DNA of 64,000 bases from Modestobacter italicus (GTDB taxonomy: Bacteria > Actinomycetota > Actinomycetes > Mycobacteriales > Geodermatophilaceae). The first letter of the stretch is position 1. The number at the start of each line of letters is the position of its first letter. The DNA lies in contig NC_017955.1 in the NCBI RefSeq assembly GCF_000306785.1, forward strand, positions 3,100,001-3,164,000, written 5' to 3'. A model generated the notes under the pieces. The model saw nothing but the letters and a program-made list of their open reading frames with translations. It did no database searches and had not been told where the DNA came from. A program made the translations under genes and the position numbers. Below, one piece after another: positions 18,250 to 27,557 of the stretch.

Positions 18250-18410
18250 GACCTGTTCCTCGCTGATCGGGTGATGCGGTCGCGCTGTCCGCGGTGGCTT
18301 CTTCGCCGCTGACATCACAGAACGCCCTTCTCAGCGCGCGTGGGAGTGCATGCCTTCACCGGTAACGCCAGACCCTCCCTGCCAGCTGGCACCCGCCTTA
18401 CGGTCAGGAC
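18250..18410. promoter_or_regulatory. Divergent promoter region, redox cargo / XRE regulator
   Basis: 161 bp between the start of the minus-strand reductase block and the plus-strand regulator. By analogy with other XRE (MmyB-type) regulators the operator should be here. I see no strong palindrome. Confidence 0.4.
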
Positions 18411-19210
18411 ATGGACAACCGGACCGAGGTGTGCGACTTCCTCACCACCCGTCGTGAGCGCCTCACCCCGGAGCAGGCCGGGATCCCCTCCTACGGCGGC
18501 CGCCGCCGGGTCAAGGGGCTGCGCCGCGAGGAGGTCGCGATGCTCGCCGGGATGAGCACCGACTACTACACCCGCCTGGAGCGGGGGAACCTGACCGGCG
18601 TCTCCGCCGAGGTGCTGGAGTCCCTGGCCCGTGCGCTGCGCTTCGACGAAGCAGAGCGGGCGCACCTGTTCGACCTCGCCGCCACCTCCAACCCGACCAG
18701 TCAGGCCCGCCGCCAAACCGCCGACACCACCCGGCGGACCTCAGCCCCCTGTTCACCGACGCCTACGGGCAGGCGACCAGCGGTTTCAACCTGGCCCGGT
18801 ACCTGTTCCTGGACTCTAAGTCTCGGGACTTCTACCTCGAGTGGGACACCGTCGCCCGCGACTCGGTCGCCTCACTGCGCATCAACGCCGGCCGCACCCC
18901 CTACGACCGGGGCTTCACCGACCTGGTCGGTGAGCTGTCCACCCGCAGCAGCGAGTTCGCCGGCTGGTGGGCCACCCACACGGTGAAGTTCCACCGCACC
19001 TCCACCAAGAAGCTCCATCACTCCTCCATCGGCGACCTCGAGGTCACCGGCGAGGCCGTCGAGCTGCCCGGTGACCCTGGCCTGCGCATCGTCATCTACA
19101 CAGTCGAGCCAGCCAGCCCCTCGGAACAGGCGCTCGCCTTCCTCGCCAGCTGGAGCAGTCGCACCGCAGCAGACGACGACGAGCTGACCCAGCGGCCGCA
19201 GGTCCGCTAA
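18411..19210 (+). pseudogene. XRE/MmyB-type regulator with internal deletion and frameshift
   Basis: The first about 95 codons encode a normal helix-turn-helix of the MmyB group (RRRVKGLRREEVAMLAG, then YYTRLERG). After about 18725 the frame becomes nonsense, while the ligand-binding C-terminal domain resumes in another frame (DLSPLFTDAYG ... GWWATHTVKFHR) up to the stop at 19210. Compared with typical family members roughly 35-45 residues between the two domains are missing. So this is a deletion plus frameshift, harder to explain as a sequencing error. The HTH part could still be made as a truncated protein of 191 residues. Confidence 0.82.
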
Positions 19211-19335
19211 CCCCGTTCGTGGGCTGACCGATGGCCGGCCGTCTCCACTCCCTGAGCACGCTTGGTCGCGTCGGTATCGTTCGAGACCACTGCATGGGAC
19301 ACGGGCGGCGGGGTCCCAGTCTGCGAAGGGGACGC

Positions 19336-21924
19336 GTGACCGGCTCTTTGCCTGCTGCTGCCCCGTTGCCCGCGGCTCCGGACCCGGCGTTCGAGCGGTT
19401 CGCCCGCCTGGTCCGCCGGCAGCTGGGCGTGCCGGTGTCACTGGTGACGTTGGTGTCGACCGACGAGCAGGTGTTCCCCGGGGCGATCGGGCTGCCCGAG
19501 CCGTGGCAATCGACCCGGTGCACTCCGTTGAGCCACTCGTTCTGCCAGCACGTCGTGCGGTCAGGGGAACCGCTGATCATTAGCGACGCGCGCACCAACC
19601 CGCTCGTCGCGGACAACCTGGCCATCCCCGACCTCCACGTCATCGCCTACGCCGGCATCCCGCTCACCGACACCGACGGTGCCGTGGTCGGGTCGCTGTG
19701 CGCCATCGACAACCAGCCCCGCACCTGGACCGATGAGGACTTCGCGGTGCTCACCGACCTGGCCGGGGCGTGCAGCTCGGAGCTGCAGCTGCGCCAGGCC
19801 CAGCAGCGCACCGCCGAGTCCGCCGCCGAGACCCGCGTCCTCCGGGCAGAGCAGGACGCCGACCGGTCCCGATGGGAACTCGCCCTGGCCGCCGGGCAGG
19901 TGGGCACCTTCGCGCTCGACCTGAACGCCGAGGTACTGACGGTGGACGACCGCCTGCTGGAGTTGTCGGGGATGGACCGGGCCTCGTTCTCCGGCCGCTC
20001 CGAGGACATGTACACCAACGTCCACTCCGAGGACGTCGACCACGTCATCGCTGGAGTTCGCCACGCCATCGCGACTGGCGGCACCTACGCGGCGGAGTAC
20101 CGCATCTGCAACACCGCCGGCTCACACCGGTGGCTCACCACCCGCGGCGAGGTGCTGGGTGATGACGAGTCGGGTCGGCGGCTGATCGGGGTGGTACACG
20201 ACATCACCACCACCCGGGAGCCGCAGGAGCAGGCCGCGGAGATCGTCGACGCGATGGCGATCGGGTTCCTCGCTGTGGACACCGACTGGTTCATCACGCA
20301 CGTCAACCGCGAGACCGAACGGATCTCCAGCTACACCCGCGACCAGATGATCGGTCGCACGCTCTGGGACGTGTTCCCCGCCGCCGTGGGCACCGTGTTC
20401 GAGGAGCGCTACCGCCGGGCCGCCGCCACCGGGCAGCCGGACTCCCTGGACGCCTACTACCCCGAGCCCCTGAATGCCTGGGTCGAGGCCCGGATCGTGC
20501 CGGGCCCAGCTGGGATGGCGTTCCACTTCATCGACGTCACCTCCCGCGCAGTCGCCCAGCAGCAGGCCGAGCAGACGGCGGCCCGCGAACGGCTGCTGTC
20601 CCGCGTCACCGAGGACCTGTCCGCGGCCCTGGACGTCGAGACAGCCGCGGACCGGCTCGCTCAGCTGGTCGTCCCGGCGATCGCCGACTGGTGCGTCGTG
20701 AGCAGCAGCGACGACGACCGGGCCGCCGGCTCCCGCCGTGGGCTGCGCACCGCGTCCTGCTGGCACACCGACCCCGATCTGCGGGGCACCACCGCCGCCT
20801 ACGCCGAGGCTCGGCTGAGCTCCCTGGATGACGACTCGATCCTCGTGCGCGCACTGAAGACCGGGCAGCTGCAGCTGGTCGAGTCCGGCGCCCCCGCGCG
20901 GGTACTGCCGATGGTCACCGCCGGCCCGGTCCGTGACCTGCTGGCCACCCTGGCCCCCGACGCGGTCGCCGTCCTCCCCCTTCCTGGCAGGGACGGACCG
21001 GTCGGGCTGCTCACCCTCGCCAACGGCACCGAGCGCGGCGCGTTCACCTCCGAGGACCTGGCCACGGCTGTGAGCATCGCCGACCGGGCCGGCCTGGTGC
21101 TGGACAACGCCCGCCTCTACCGGCAGCCGCGCGACGTCGCCGAGGGCCTGCAACGGTCGTTGCTCACCGAACCCCCGCAGCCCGACCACGGGCAGATCGT
21201 CGTGCGCTACGTCCCGGCATCCCAGGCTGCGCACGTCGGCGGCGACTTCTACGACGCCTTCCTGCAACCTGCCGGGGCCACCGTGCTCGTCATCGGCGAC
21301 GTCGTCGGCCACGACACCGCCGCGGCTGCTGCGATGGGCCAGTTGCGCAGCATCGTGCGGACCCTCGGTGCGCTCGACCACGACGGGCCGGCCGACGTCC
21401 TCACCCAGGCCGACCAGGTCATGCGGACCCTAGAGTCCCACATTCTGGCCACGACGGCGGTGGCCCGCCTGGAGCAGACCGACGAGCAGCGCGCCGCCGG
21501 AACGACCCAACTGCGCTGGTCCAACGCCGGGCATCCGCCACCGATGCTGATCCACCCCGACGGGCACGTCGACGTCCTCACCCACGACCGGGCCGACCTC
21601 ATGCTGGGCGTGCACCCGGCGGCGTTGCGACGGGAGTCGGTGCTGACCGTCGAGCGCGGCAGCACCCTCGTGCTGTACACCGACGGACTGATCGAGCGGC
21701 GGGACCAGGACCTCGACGCCGGCACCGCGCGGCTGCAGGCGGCCCTGGCCGAGTTCGCCGGCTCGGGCCTGGAGGAGCTAGCCGACCAGGTGCTGGCCCG
21801 CATGCTGCCCACGACACCGGATGACGATGTCGCGCTGATCGCCGTCCGGCTGCACCGTCAGGACCGGCCGCGGCCGGCCGAGGCCGGGCCGAACCGGATC
21901 CCGCCCAACGTCCCCGCCGAGTGA
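19336..21924 (+). CDS. GAF-PAS-PAS-GAF-PP2C sensor phosphatase (RsbU-type)
   Basis: 862 residues. Order: GAF (about 20-165, with SHSFCQHV), PAS (about 195-305), PAS (about 315-420), GAF (about 435-620), SpoIIE/PP2C phosphatase (about 625-840). Metal-binding motifs GGDFYD, GDVVGHD, NAGHPPP, YTDGLIE and DDVALI are all present, so it should be catalytically active. Such proteins sense small molecules, redox or light and dephosphorylate an anti-anti-sigma factor. The GTG at 19336 with GAAGGGGA upstream is preferred over an upstream ATG at 19231. The RsbW-like gene follows in the same direction. Confidence 0.88.
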   Translation: MTGSLPAAAPLPAAPDPAFERFARLVRRQLGVPVSLVTLVSTDEQVFPGAIGLPEPWQSTRCTPLSHSFCQHVVRSGEPLIISDARTNPLVADNLAIPDLHVIAYAGIPLTDTDGAVVGSLCAIDNQPRTWTDEDFAVLTDLAGACSSELQLRQAQQRTAESAAETRVLRAEQDADRSRWELALAAGQVGTFALDLNAEVLTVDDRLLELSGMDRASFSGRSEDMYTNVHSEDVDHVIAGVRHAIATGGTYAAEYRICNTAGSHRWLTTRGEVLGDDESGRRLIGVVHDITTTREPQEQAAEIVDAMAIGFLAVDTDWFITHVNRETERISSYTRDQMIGRTLWDVFPAAVGTVFEERYRRAAATGQPDSLDAYYPEPLNAWVEARIVPGPAGMAFHFIDVTSRAVAQQQAEQTAARERLLSRVTEDLSAALDVETAADRLAQLVVPAIADWCVVSSSDDDRAAGSRRGLRTASCWHTDPDLRGTTAAYAEARLSSLDDDSILVRALKTGQLQLVESGAPARVLPMVTAGPVRDLLATLAPDAVAVLPLPGRDGPVGLLTLANGTERGAFTSEDLATAVSIADRAGLVLDNARLYRQPRDVAEGLQRSLLTEPPQPDHGQIVVRYVPASQAAHVGGDFYDAFLQPAGATVLVIGDVVGHDTAAAAAMGQLRSIVRTLGALDHDGPADVLTQADQVMRTLESHILATTAVARLEQTDEQRAAGTTQLRWSNAGHPPPMLIHPDGHVDVLTHDRADLMLGVHPAALRRESVLTVERGSTLVLYTDGLIERRDQDLDAGTARLQAALAEFAGSGLEELADQVLARMLPTTPDDDVALIAVRLHRQDRPRPAEAGPNRIPPNVPAE

Positions 21925-22152
21925 CTTCCCCACCTCGCGGCTCCAGGCCAGTGGCTCCCGAGCGGGACGCTGCGGGCACGCTCGACCAGGCGAACGTTCC
22001 CGCTCCCCCGGACCCGGTCGGGGCCGAGCGTGTCAGTCCCCCCGGCCAGGGGCATGCCGGACAGACGACGCAACACTGCGTTGGAGCTCGACACGAGCGG
22101 GCGCTGATCCGATGTGCGGTCGACCACGAAGATCCGCGGAAGGCACAACTCG

Positions 22153-22644
22153 ATGACCGGTTCGACCAGGACGCCCGAGGAGTACGCCAAGGCCTTCGCC
22201 TCGTGGCACCGGGACACACCCGTCCCCCAGGGCGCCGAGACCCGGCTGGCCCTGCAGCTGCTGACGCTGCGGGGCCTGAGCGCCGTCCGCCGGCAGGTAC
22301 AGGACTTCTTGCTGTCCTCCCTCGGCCTGGCGCGCGAGGACCTGGTGCCCCCGGACGTCGAGGACCTGGTGGAGCGGGCGATCCTGGTGATCGACGAACT
22401 GACGTCCAACGCACTGCGGCACGGCTCGCCGCCCTCGAGCCTGCACGTCGCCGACGAGGAGCACCGGTGGGTGGTCATGGTCATCGACGCCGCACCCGAC
22501 CGGCTCCCGACACCGGCGCGTGAGCGGCCCGCCGGACAGGGCGGGTACGGCCTCTACGTCGTCGCCGACCTCACCAGCGACCACGGGGTGCACTACGAGG
22601 ACGACCGCAAGCTCGTCTGGGCCTGCCTGCCCAAGCTGACCTGA
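22153..22644 (+). CDS. RsbW-like anti-sigma factor kinase / HATPase
   Basis: 163 residues with the GHKL ATPase fold: N-box DELTSNALRHG, G1-like VIDAAPD and G2-like GQGGYGLYVV. Members act as serine kinases and anti-sigma factors in partner-switching stress circuits. It lies 229 bp after the RsbU-type phosphatase in the same orientation, a natural pairing, although no anti-anti-sigma (STAS) gene or sigma factor is in the window. Start at 22153 preferred over 22114 because GGAAGG precedes it. Confidence 0.85.
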   Translation: MTGSTRTPEEYAKAFASWHRDTPVPQGAETRLALQLLTLRGLSAVRRQVQDFLLSSLGLAREDLVPPDVEDLVERAILVIDELTSNALRHGSPPSSLHVADEEHRWVVMVIDAAPDRLPTPARERPAGQGGYGLYVVADLTSDHGVHYEDDRKLVWACLPKLT

Positions 22645-22876
22645 CGGGGTCAACTCCTCGAGTCAGAGTTCGACAACCTCATCTGCGCCGCAAGGTGGCC
22701 CAAGCACGACAGTCGCGGAGACAACCAAAGTCGTCGCCGTACCTCGACACAGGACCCATAGATGAGGGAGGTTATGTTTTATCCGCCTCGTCACGCCGGG
22801 TGACCAACTTAAAGCTGTTGATGCCGCCCCCGGACAGTCAGCGACCCGCTCAGCTGTCGGCCCGCAGGCGGTTGGT

Positions 22877-22898
22877 CGCCGTTACCCGAGTGACGGCG
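22877..22898 (-). terminator. Possible terminator of the tad operon
   Basis: CGCCGT and ACGGCG form a 6-bp stem with a 10-nt loop 17 bp beyond the end of the last tad-operon gene. There is no T-run, so this is weak. The 270-bp gap from 22645 to 22914 otherwise shows nothing I can identify. Confidence 0.3.
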
Positions 22899-22914
22899 CA
22901 CGCGCCGGCGCCGA

Positions 22915-25900
22915 TCAACCCGCGCGGTTCATCCGCTGGCGTCGAAAGAGGATGTCGGCCGTCCGGGGCGGCAGGTCCTCTTCTACCTCGGCATCGTGGT
23001 TGGCCAGGATCCGGGCGACGTAGGCGTCAGCCCCCGCCCGGTTGCCCTGGGCGTCGCAGGCAGCAACGAGGTCGAGCAGCGGGACGTCCTCAAAGCTCCC
23101 GGCATTCAGCGCGACCTGCGCCGCGGCGGCGGCGAGCTCCGGCTCGCCGGACGCCAGATGGTGGGTGGCCACGGTGTGCGCGACGTCGACGATCATCGCG
23201 GCGTACTCGTGGTCCAACCGGGAGTTCCCGTCGACCAGCCAGCTGTAGCCGCCGGCAGCTCCCTGGCGTAGCAGCGGCAGGTCGAAGGGTCGGCCAGTGA
23301 CCAAGTCGAGCGCAGCCCGCAGGTCGGCGATGCCTCCGGCTCCCCGGGCCAACCCGCGGACCCGGAGCCGGCGGAAGAGCTCTGCGTCGATCAGGATGCC
23401 GTCGATCCGGTACCGCCCAGCGGCCGCTGCGGTGAGTCCGGAGGGCAGGTAGTCAGTGCCCGTCACCGGGTCGGCTCCGAGCCAGGCTCGGACGACCGAG
23501 ATCGACTGCCGCACCTTGGTCTTGCCGATCACGTCCGGCTCGTCGGGCCAGATCGCGGTGGCGTATCGCTCGCTGGTCGCGCCCTGGGGCCGGGTCGCCA
23601 GGTAGGCGACGATCTCCGTGTAGAACTGCCGCCGCTTGTTGCGCTCGGGCAGCGAACCCTGGGCGCGAACCTGAACCGGACCGAGCAGCGTCAGCTTCGG
23701 CCGGGGCGAGGATGCGTCGGCCCAGTCCGCCAGGTCTTGGTCGAGATCAGGGTCAGCGCGCTGAACCTGATCCCGAAGAGCGTCGTCGGTGACGGGAGCC
23801 AGAGCTCGGACGTCGCGCCCGGTCGTCGCGGCCACGTCCACGTACGCCTGCTCAGCCAGCGGCAGGACCGAGTCGACCCTCGCGGTCAGCGGATCAGCCC
23901 GGCGCGGCGCCGGCTCGTCATCCGCTCCCTCAGCTGGGAAGCCGCCGCAGGCATCCGCGTTCTGCTCCCAGGGCCGCTCCCCATGCGCCGGCGGGACGGG
24001 ACGATCCTCCGTGACGGCGGCGAGCGCGAGCATCTGGGCCAGCGGGGCAGCCTCCGCAGCCGGTAGCTGCTGGGCGCGCAGCTCGAGCCCCAGCGCGGGG
24101 ATGCGCAGGAGCCCGGCCTCGTCGATTGTCAGCTGCCACCGGACGTCGTCCGTCCGGTCGCCACCGGTGGCCAGCACGACGGCTACCCCGCTGCGCGACG
24201 GCTGCCGTTCAAGCGCAGTCAGCAGGTTCGCCAGCGCAGGGTCGCCCTCTGGGAGGTGAGGACCGATGAGCAGCACGTGCGGCGCCCACGCGTCGGCCGC
24301 GATGTCCCGCAGTCGACCGGTCAGCACGTCCGTGTCGGCAAGCCGCATGGCTTCGGTCACCGACTCCAGGCGGCCGGTCAATGTCGCGATCGGCTTGTCG
24401 ACGTCCTCGGTGTAGGTGAAGCGGTCGGGGTTGATCTCCGCCAGCTCCGCGCCGAAGCCGACCGCAGTGACCTGCAGCATCTCCGACCAGGTGTTGTGGG
24501 CGAGCTCGGCGGCCAGGAACCGGAGGAGGTCGAGACCGCGGTCAGTACTGCCGGTCAAGGAGATCGCCGCGACCCGTTCGAGGTCGAGCAACCAATGCTC
24601 TCCGCCGGCGGTCGAGCCGACCGAGGCCAGCGTGGGGAACGGCGCGAAGAAGTGGGCTCGCCGGCGCTCGTCGTAGCGCAGCGGGTCGCCTCGCCGGATC
24701 GACCAGCGGGTACCCGCCTCATCGACCGTCCATGGCTCCGGTGCCCAGAACGCCGAACTGGTGAGCATGAGAGTCAGGACGTCGTCGGTCATGCAGACCG
24801 CGACGACGTCAGGCAGCCGGCCCTCCTCCACTGAGGCCAGTTCCTGCACCAGGCTGCGCAGCGCTTGGTCCAGCCAGGTGACGTCCGCACTGCCCGCCGA
24901 CTGCAGTGCTCGCTCGACGTGCAGGAGCTCCGGCGGGGTGCTGCTGATCAATCGCCCGGGGCGCCGGTGCCGGAACTGGCGACGCCGGTAGCGCAACAGG
25001 GCCATGAGTGAGACCCCGGCCACCAGCACGCCGCCACCGGTGAACGCGACCGCCGGCAGCTCCGACACCACCTCCACCGGAGCCTCAGCTCGGGTCGGTG
25101 ACGGGTCAGCACGAGACGCGGTTGGCTCTGTCGCCTGCGGGCTCGCCGTGCCCGGCCCCGCCGGTTCGGCCGTGATCGGTGCGGGTTCAGGCTCGGGCTT
25201 CGGTGCGTGCTCAGGTATCGGATCAGGCAGCGACTCCGGCAAGGGCGCAGGGGCTGTCGAGGTCTCGGCCGAAGCCCCCTCGGCCGCTGGAACGGTCAGC
25301 GTCCATCCCGGCCTGATCAGGTCGGGATCGCTGAAGACCGCTCCCCCGGGCTCGGGCCTCCCCCGGTTCACCTCCCATGCTGTCTGCCAGCTACGCGCGT
25401 CGCCGGCGACCTCCGCCGCAATGCCCGACAGGGTGTCCCCCGGCTCGACGGTGACCTCGTGAGCCGCGGCCGACGCAACGGTCGGACCGGCGTCAGCTGC
25501 TGTCAGCCCGGTCGCGTCCGATGGCAGGACGAGCACCGTGCCCGGGACGATCTCGTTGTCCGGGCCGACGCCGGCCGGGTTCAGCTGGACGATCTCCGGA
25601 TAGCGCAGCGGGTCCCCGAGGTAGCGCTCGGCCAACGCCCACAAGGTGTCTCGCCGGCGCACCTCGTACGTCTTCGACGGTGTGGGCGGGACTTCCTCGG
25701 GCGCGGAGATGGCGGACGCCGTCTGGATGGCCGGCGCGCTGATGGTCGCCCCCGCCAACGTGGGAGCGGCGTCGAAGGCGGCGGCGACCGGTAGCGGAGG
25801 TCGGGTGGGCGTGGCTCCGGAAGACGATGTGCCGATGGCTGCCGGAGCGACCGTCAACCCGACCACGACCGCAGCCAGCAGGGCCGCCACCGGCTGCCGG

Positions 25901-26196
25901 AAGAAGCGCAGTCCGGGCAGCGTCCCTGCCGGACGTGCCCGAGCCAGGGCGGCCACCTCCGCGACCGTCGAGGCGGTGAACAGCGCCCAGCACACCCAGA
26001 CGCCGGCGCCGAGCACGACCTGCAGCAGCCGCCCGTCGTCCCGAGCCGTCAGCACGGCGACGGCTTCGTCAAGGGACGGCACACCATGCGGCACTAGGTG
26101 CAAGGCCGTGAGCAGCACCGGCACGCCGACGATGATGGCGACGAGCACTGTCAGCGCGCCTACGGCCCTGAGCAGCCGGACGGCGTAGGTGCTCAC
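22915..26196 (-). CDS. Membrane LysM protein with C-terminal BTAD domain
   Basis: 1093 residues. Three N-terminal membrane helices (about 8-35, 57-84, 101-122), two LysM modules (about 176-226 and 246-303), a Pro/Glu/Ala linker, another membrane helix (about 380-400) with a basic flank, a large cytoplasmic region, and a C-terminal winged-helix/BTAD-like regulatory domain (from about 830: LGPVQVRA, then TPR-like helices). LysM would grip peptidoglycan while the BTAD half is cytoplasmic. Proteins of this layout accompany tad loci in actinobacteria; whether they regulate or assemble pili is not known to me. GTG start overlaps the TadG-like stop (GTGA). Confidence 0.82.
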   Translation of the reverse strand: MSTYAVRLLRAVGALTVLVAIIVGVPVLLTALHLVPHGVPSLDEAVAVLTARDDGRLLQVVLGAGVWVCWALFTASTVAEVAALARARPAGTLPGLRFFRQPVAALLAAVVVGLTVAPAAIGTSSSGATPTRPPLPVAAAFDAAPTLAGATISAPAIQTASAISAPEEVPPTPSKTYEVRRRDTLWALAERYLGDPLRYPEIVQLNPAGVGPDNEIVPGTVLVLPSDATGLTAADAGPTVASAAAHEVTVEPGDTLSGIAAEVAGDARSWQTAWEVNRGRPEPGGAVFSDPDLIRPGWTLTVPAAEGASAETSTAPAPLPESLPDPIPEHAPKPEPEPAPITAEPAGPGTASPQATEPTASRADPSPTRAEAPVEVVSELPAVAFTGGGVLVAGVSLMALLRYRRRQFRHRRPGRLISSTPPELLHVERALQSAGSADVTWLDQALRSLVQELASVEEGRLPDVVAVCMTDDVLTLMLTSSAFWAPEPWTVDEAGTRWSIRRGDPLRYDERRRAHFFAPFPTLASVGSTAGGEHWLLDLERVAAISLTGSTDRGLDLLRFLAAELAHNTWSEMLQVTAVGFGAELAEINPDRFTYTEDVDKPIATLTGRLESVTEAMRLADTDVLTGRLRDIAADAWAPHVLLIGPHLPEGDPALANLLTALERQPSRSGVAVVLATGGDRTDDVRWQLTIDEAGLLRIPALGLELRAQQLPAAEAAPLAQMLALAAVTEDRPVPPAHGERPWEQNADACGGFPAEGADDEPAPRRADPLTARVDSVLPLAEQAYVDVAATTGRDVRALAPVTDDALRDQVQRADPDLDQDLADWADASSPRPKLTLLGPVQVRAQGSLPERNKRRQFYTEIVAYLATRPQGATSERYATAIWPDEPDVIGKTKVRQSISVVRAWLGADPVTGTDYLPSGLTAAAAGRYRIDGILIDAELFRRLRVRGLARGAGGIADLRAALDLVTGRPFDLPLLRQGAAGGYSWLVDGNSRLDHEYAAMIVDVAHTVATHHLASGEPELAAAAAQVALNAGSFEDVPLLDLVAACDAQGNRAGADAYVARILANHDAEVEEDLPPRTADILFRRQRMNRAG

Positions 26197-26621
26197 GAGA
26201 CCCCTTCTCCGGAGGTGACGCCGACCTGCAGTTGAGCGGTGTGCGTGCGGGTCTGGCTGACCGGGATCCCGAGCAGCGGGGTGGAGGCCGTCACGGTCAC
26301 GCTGACCTCGATGAGTCCTGGGCCCAGCACGCTGACCGCGCCGGTGGCCCCGGCCTGCTGCAGGTAGGAGTTCGCGGCGCTCGTCGCCAGCTGGACGTCC
26401 GCGGCACCGCCGGCGGGCACCGGACCGACCGCAATGCTGGCTGCCCGGGCGGCCTCGGCAGAGTAGGTGTCGGCACGGTTGGCGGCCTGGATGGCGGTGC
26501 CGGCGTCGACGAGCGCGGTCACCAGGATTCCGGCGATCAGGACGATGAAGCAGAACAGCACGGCCACCGATCCGCGGTCGTCCTTACTGAGCAGGGCTCG
26601 GCGGCACGGAGCGTGGCTCAT
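26193..26621 (-). CDS. TadG/TadE-like pseudopilin, E5 missing
   Basis: 142 residues with an N-terminal DDRGS followed by a hydrophobic helix, the layout of a type IV prepilin signal, but position +5 after the Gly is Leu rather than Glu. That is typical of less conserved TadG/RcpC-like members. ATGA overlap with the preceding gene and GTGA overlap with the next place it firmly in the operon. Confidence 0.75.
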   Translation of the reverse strand: MSHAPCRRALLSKDDRGSVAVLFCFIVLIAGILVTALVDAGTAIQAANRADTYSAEAARAASIAVGPVPAGGAADVQLATSAANSYLQQAGATGAVSVLGPGLIEVSVTVTASTPLLGIPVSQTRTHTAQLQVGVTSGEGVS

Positions 26622-27079
26622 GACAGGTCCCTGGCGGGGTCGAGCGGACTGGTGGCGGTATCGCGCAGGGTGCGAGAGCCCGGCAGTCCGGCCACACCGA
26701 TGTCGGACAGGTCGACCGTGCACGTCACCGCGACGACGACCGACGCCAGGGCACCCGGCGCGCTGACAAAGCCCGCGGTGTCGACGGTCACCTGGACGTC
26801 GGCGCAGTGCAGGTCCCGGCTCGCCAGGGCCTCGGTGGCGCTGGCGGTGGCCAGCTGCTCGGCAGCCGCGCTGGACCGGGCCAGTGACGCGTCCCGCGCG
26901 GCGATCCCGGCAACCCCGCTGATGCGGTCACCGGCCAGGGCGATCCGGGCTCCGATCACCAACATGGTCAGGACCAGAAAGGCGACAGGCAGCAGGATGG
27001 CCAGCTCCATCGATTCAGAGCCGCGGTCGTCGCGCAGGCGCTGGCCGAGCCGGCAGCGGAGCGGAGTGCGGCGTCTCAT
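26618..27079 (-). CDS. TadE-like pseudopilin
   Basis: 153 residues. DDRG then SESMELAILLPVAFLVL: a prepilin cleavage site with Glu at +5 and a single hydrophobic helix, as in TadE pseudopilins that initiate or cap Flp pili. The soluble part contains one cysteine pair. Both ends overlap neighbours. Confidence 0.8.
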   Translation of the reverse strand: MRRRTPLRCRLGQRLRDDRGSESMELAILLPVAFLVLTMLVIGARIALAGDRISGVAGIAARDASLARSSAAAEQLATASATEALASRDLHCADVQVTVDTAGFVSAPGALASVVVAVTCTVDLSDIGVAGLPGSRTLRDTATSPLDPARDLS

Positions 27080-27540
27080 GGTAAGTCCGGTGTGGTGAAG
27101 CGTTCCTTGCCGCGCACCACCGTGACGTCGACGGTTGGGGTGAAGCCCGGTAGCGGGATGACGTTGGGGACCTCGGCGACGACGTGCACCGAGACGGTGG
27201 TGGCCGTGTCCTTTTCGGTCACCGAGTAACTGGTGATGGTCCCGGTACCGAGCCGGGCCAGGTAGACGTCCGCTGCGTGCTGCCCCGCTCCCCCGGTCGC
27301 CTCGCTGGCACTCGCGGCCCGCGCCCCGTCCTGGGCCGCGGCGTCAGCGGCCTCCCGGGCGAAGTACCACATGGCCAGCTGTGGGCCGGCGAGCAGCAGC
27401 GCAACGATGATGGGGAACAAGATCGCGAACTCGACGCTGGATGAGCCGCGGTCGGCGTCGCTGGGTCCCTGGGTGCCTGGGCGCGCCACAGCACCGGACG
27501 ACGGCGCGACCGTCCGGTTCCAGGTACGAGGCACAGGCAT
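27076..27540 (-). CDS. TadE-like pseudopilin
   Basis: 154 residues with a 30-residue leader, DRG followed by SSSVEFAILFPIIVALLL (Glu at +5 and a hydrophobic helix). Expected to be processed by the prepilin peptidase at 35485-36123. No strong ribosome site before ATG 27540; the start therefore is less sure than the frame. Confidence 0.8.
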   Translation of the reverse strand: MPVPRTWNRTVAPSSGAVARPGTQGPSDADRGSSSVEFAILFPIIVALLLAGPQLAMWYFAREAADAAAQDGARAASASEATGGAGQHAADVYLARLGTGTITSYSVTEKDTATTVSVHVVAEVPNVIPLPGFTPTVDVTVVRGKERFTTPDLP

Positions 27541-27557
27541 GGCGCCGAAGGCCCCGG

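Noticed and set aside
20122-21381. 419-codon minus-strand open frame inside the PP2C phosphatase gene
   Set aside because: Shadow frame with no recognisable motif; the plus-strand product has complete GAF/PAS/PP2C motifs.
22645-22914. Possible small gene or ncRNA in the gap after the RsbW-like gene
   Set aside because: An AT-rich patch near 22770-22820 is visible, but there is no ribosome site with a coding-like frame and no convincing RNA structure beyond the weak hairpin listed.
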